DNA from: Pontibacter indicus
Lineage (GTDB): Bacteria; Bacteroidota; Bacteroidia; Cytophagales; Hymenobacteraceae
Direction: 5' to 3'
DNA length: 64,000 nt
Assembly (NCBI RefSeq): GCF_900156345.1
Contig: NZ_FTPP01000001.1
Location: 1,951,372 to 2,015,371 of the forward strand
The notes under the pieces are model-generated. The model saw nothing but the letters and a program-made list of their open reading frames with translations, searched no databases and was not told the DNA's origin. Positions 61,663 through 64,000 of this stretch are shown here, one piece after another. Position numbers and translations under genes: made by a program. How positions within the stretch are numbered: the first letter of the stretch is position 1; the number at the start of each line of letters is the position of its first letter.

Positions 61663-63672
61663 TTAGAGGAATCTGATTAGGGCTATTTCTGCCATCAAGA
61701 AAATCAGACACAATATTAGGCAATATTTCCAAAGCGTGACGCCAAAAAATCGTTTTTCAAACTCGCTCTTTACCGTAAAGGTGTCGCTGTAGTCGTAAAT
61801 GTGTACTTGCCGTTGATCTTTGGGCAGAAAGTTTCTCAGCTCTTCCGGGCTATACTGCTCCAGCAACGACTCTTGTTTATCGTAGTTGAATGCGAAGCTG
61901 CCCACTGTTTTGTCCTGAAGCTGCAATTGGTAAAAACCAGCCTCTTCCAGGTCTGGCGGCACGTTGAAAACCAGGCGTCCTCCCCTTACTTGCTGCTCCG
62001 GTATGAAAGCTGTGCTGTCTTTCACCAACTTGTAAATATTCTCACCGCCTGCCTGCTTTTGAACAGGTATAGTGATCGTCATATTCTGCAATCGATAAGC
62101 CAATTGCTGTTCCTGCTTGTAGCTACTAATAGCCAATCGGTACATGACGGGCACGAAGAGCGCATGATTCACCAACTCGTTCTGATCAGGTTGCAACGGC
62201 GCGGCCAACAGGTATACCTTTCCCTGTCCTCTATCGAAACGCGACAGGTATGGTGCTCCCCCTCTGTATTTCAGGATGTCTTCCGAAGAACGCGACCATA
62301 CCAGCTTTCTGACAGACGCAGGCATCTGCATCTTAGGGTCGTAATCAGCAAAAATGGTTTTAAAAAAAGGATTGTCACGGTTTGGAATGGCTAGCGAAGT
62401 CTTTGTGCTACTCCCCGCACTGAGGCTGGCAGGTATAGCAAGCGACTGCAGCAAGGCCGTATAGGAATTACCTCGCTCCGTCGCGGGCGGAATGATGGCC
62501 AGCGTTCCGCCCGATTGCACAAATGTTTCAAGTGTTGAAACGAGTGCGGTAGGCACCTCTTCTATACCTTGCAATACAATAATGTCAGAGCCATTGAGAT
62601 GCGCATAGTCGATATTATTGGGTGAGAAGCGTTGCGTTTGGAACAAAGGCTCATTACGGTACAAACGCTGCAGTGGACTCGAGTCATCTCCACTGATTTC
62701 TGTAATAGAAAGTCGGCTGGAGGGCTGGAGTACAAAATAATAGAGGTTGTCAAATTCAACCGGATAGTCCTCAACCTCTACCCAAGCCTGCTTACTCCCT
62801 TCCCCTCGGATTGTAAAGTTGATCGCTGTTTCTGTAATCTGCTTTGCAGGCAGGTCAATGCTTAGAGCTGCAAGCTGTACATTGTCTACCACCAGTTTTA
62901 CAGGACAGTCAGGTATAGCTTTCTCCCCTGCGTTATATAACCTGACATAAAGCGTTCCTTCCGTGCCAGGACGGACGAATTCATCAGCAAGGTATACAGA
63001 GTCTACGAACACATTAGAAGTGCCCTGCGCCTTTAAAGGCACCAGGTGATAAATACGACTACTGTCAATCTGACTTAACAGTGAAGGCTCGAAGAAGGAC
63101 TTTTGAAAATCAGAGAAAAGAAATACATGTTCAGCACCAGCCTGGTTGGCGTTCATCACCTGCTGACTTACAAAAGGTCGGGTAGAATGCGACAATTGGT
63201 CCAACGTATTTACTGCATCAGCAGAACCAATGGTAGCAGCCATATTGTAGTTTGAATTTGTATTTACGCTGATAGCTGTAGTGGAAGGAAAGATGTCCAG
63301 CACACGCTTTGCCTGATCAGCAGCTACTGTCAATAGAGTAAGGTCTTCATCAGCATGCAGGTTCTGCATACTCAAGGAATTGTCGAGGGCGATGGTAACC
63401 TGCGAGGAATCAATAGGCTGTACTTTTTCAGAAGCAGGCAGGAAAGGCTGTGCAAAAGCCAGAACGAGAAATACAATAAATAAAATACGAGAGGCAAGGA
63501 TAAGCAATTCTTTCAGATTCCGCTGACTTGCTGTAAGGTCTTTAGAAACCTGTATGAACTTAACATTACTGAACTCTACACGTTTTGCGCGACGTAATTG
63601 TATTAGATGCAACACAATTGGAATAGAGATCGCAGCAAGAGCCCAGAGGAACGAGGGATAGAGAAATGCCAT
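61663..63672 (-). CDS. BatA-domain, VWA-like membrane protein
   Basis: This 669-residue protein starts with the aerotolerance (BatA) N-terminal domain: FLYPSFLWALAAISIPIVLHLIQLRRAKRVEF (two parts), with two membrane helices within residues 1-75. A VWA-like domain follows (IALDNSLSM near 94, with a partial MIDAS D-x-S-x-S). A long beta-rich periplasmic part continues, with a GATase/DUF4159-like look, and the last helix (LILCLIFLMAEIALI) ends it. Its role is unknown; Bat proteins are linked to stress tolerance. It is the first gene of the group ending at 57151 and begins at ATG 63672. Confidence 0.85.
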   Translation of the reverse strand: MAFLYPSFLWALAAISIPIVLHLIQLRRAKRVEFSNVKFIQVSKDLTASQRNLKELLILASRILFIVFLVLAFAQPFLPASEKVQPIDSSQVTIALDNSLSMQNLHADEDLTLLTVAADQAKRVLDIFPSTTAISVNTNSNYNMAATIGSADAVNTLDQLSHSTRPFVSQQVMNANQAGAEHVFLFSDFQKSFFEPSLLSQIDSSRIYHLVPLKAQGTSNVFVDSVYLADEFVRPGTEGTLYVRLYNAGEKAIPDCPVKLVVDNVQLAALSIDLPAKQITETAINFTIRGEGSKQAWVEVEDYPVEFDNLYYFVLQPSSRLSITEISGDDSSPLQRLYRNEPLFQTQRFSPNNIDYAHLNGSDIIVLQGIEEVPTALVSTLETFVQSGGTLAIIPPATERGNSYTALLQSLAIPASLSAGSSTKTSLAIPNRDNPFFKTIFADYDPKMQMPASVRKLVWSRSSEDILKYRGGAPYLSRFDRGQGKVYLLAAPLQPDQNELVNHALFVPVMYRLAISSYKQEQQLAYRLQNMTITIPVQKQAGGENIYKLVKDSTAFIPEQQVRGGRLVFNVPPDLEEAGFYQLQLQDKTVGSFAFNYDKQESLLEQYSPEELRNFLPKDQRQVHIYDYSDTFTVKSEFEKRFFGVTLWKYCLILCLIFLMAEIALIRFL

Positions 63673-63860
63673 GTCAACAAGTTAGAGAGGATGACTGTAA
63701 TATACAACGTATAGGTTGAACATTACCATACGCTCCAGCTCGTTGTTGAGGTGAATTCAAGGGAAAACAATTTTACTTCCTACCGAGCTCAATTCTTTGG
63801 TCTGTGATTTTCTCCCCGATTACACCCTTTGCTTCCCCCCTTTCATATAGGTATTGGTTT

Positions 63861-63905
63861 AAAACGGGCACAGCCCCTGACTCTTTTTGAGAATCAGGGG
63901 CTGTG
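63861..63905 (-). terminator. Terminator of the rRNA operon
   Basis: A 12-bp perfect stem (63869-63880 with 63894-63905), extended inward, is followed on the minus strand by CCCGTTTT. It lies 10 bases past the 5S gene end. Confidence 0.85.
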
Positions 63906-63914
63906 GGTTGTTGG

Positions 63915-64000
63915 GGTTGGCGGCCACCTACTCTCCCGGGTGTGACCCCAGTACCATCGGCGCAGCCGGGCTTAACTTCTCTGTTCGGGATGGGAAGAGG
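63915..64000 (-). rRNA. rrf: 5S ribosomal RNA, 3' part (runs off the window)
   Basis: The minus strand reads the conserved 5S core: CCCATCCCGAACAGAGAAG near the right edge, CGCCGATGGTACTGGGGT, then GGAGAGTAGGTGGCCGCC. The 5' end lies beyond base 64000. The exact 3' end, near 63910-63917, is estimated by eye. The rest of the rRNA operon (23S, 16S) should follow beyond the window. Confidence 0.95.

Overview
The window reads as chromosomal DNA of a Bacteroidota member of the Cytophagales, most like Hymenobacteraceae/Pontibacter; the genus is inference. The support is a protein with a type IX secretion C-terminal domain, a TonB receptor/DUF4249/MG2-type outer-membrane trio, two DUF4199 proteins, a menaquinone gene, promoters of the Bacteroidota type (TTTG, about 19 nt, TAnnTTTG), and almost no Shine-Dalgarno sequences. 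The right end enters a 5S rRNA gene on the minus strand, so an rRNA operon lies beyond it. I found no transposase, phage gene, CRISPR array or tRNA.

Layout. 0-5.5 kb: tRNA maturation (cca, tsaC-type), methylmalonyl-CoA epimerase, and a compact isc operon (iscS-iscU-unknown-iscA). 5.5-13.9 kb, mostly minus strand: a T9SS cargo protein, an isolated nuoHIJK block, map, a YgiC/YgiB-like pair and murI. 14-24.9 kb: small membrane proteins, an ABC-F ATPase, two exported proteins, phenylalanine hydroxylase with a Tyr-rich leader, a CaiB-type CoA-transferase, a 27-residue membrane peptide and an RhlE-like helicase. 25-36.9 kb: a TonB receptor, PIG-L deacetylase, nicotinamidase, aldo/keto reductase, menA, glutathione peroxidase, and an arginine group (argS-arginase, divergent arginine decarboxylase). 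37-49.5 kb: gmhB-like phosphatase, a HemY-type oxidase, dolichol-P-mannose-type glycosyltransferase, TerC, DAHP synthase/chorismate mutase behind an attenuator, an SBF-type carrier, an AsmA-like/GT51 fusion and purB. 49.6-63.7 kb, all minus: an outer-membrane operon, then BatA, a dihydroorotase-like protein without metal ligands, two DUF4199 proteins and two glycosyltransferases.

The most interesting signals are not large genes. (1) Two aromatic amino acid genes have attenuator-like leaders. A 28-codon peptide with Phe/Tyr codons and competing hairpins precedes DAHP synthase/chorismate mutase. A 57-codon ORF with seven Tyr codons in twelve, followed by a terminator, precedes phenylalanine hydroxylase. 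(2) The motif GCTATACCTG/CAGGTATAGC occurs far above chance in both genes and spacers, sometimes as inverted pairs, much like a DNA-uptake or other genome-wide signal. (3) Two structured non-coding elements (28416-28672 and 32165-32290) look like dispersed palindromic or MITE-like repeats. Several proteins are also unusual: the AsmA-like/GT51 fusion, the metal-site-less dihydroorotase and the unknown protein inside the isc operon.

Start codons were judged by eye. ATG was preferred, but three genes (the RhlE-like helicase, menA and the GT51 fusion) appear to need TTG.
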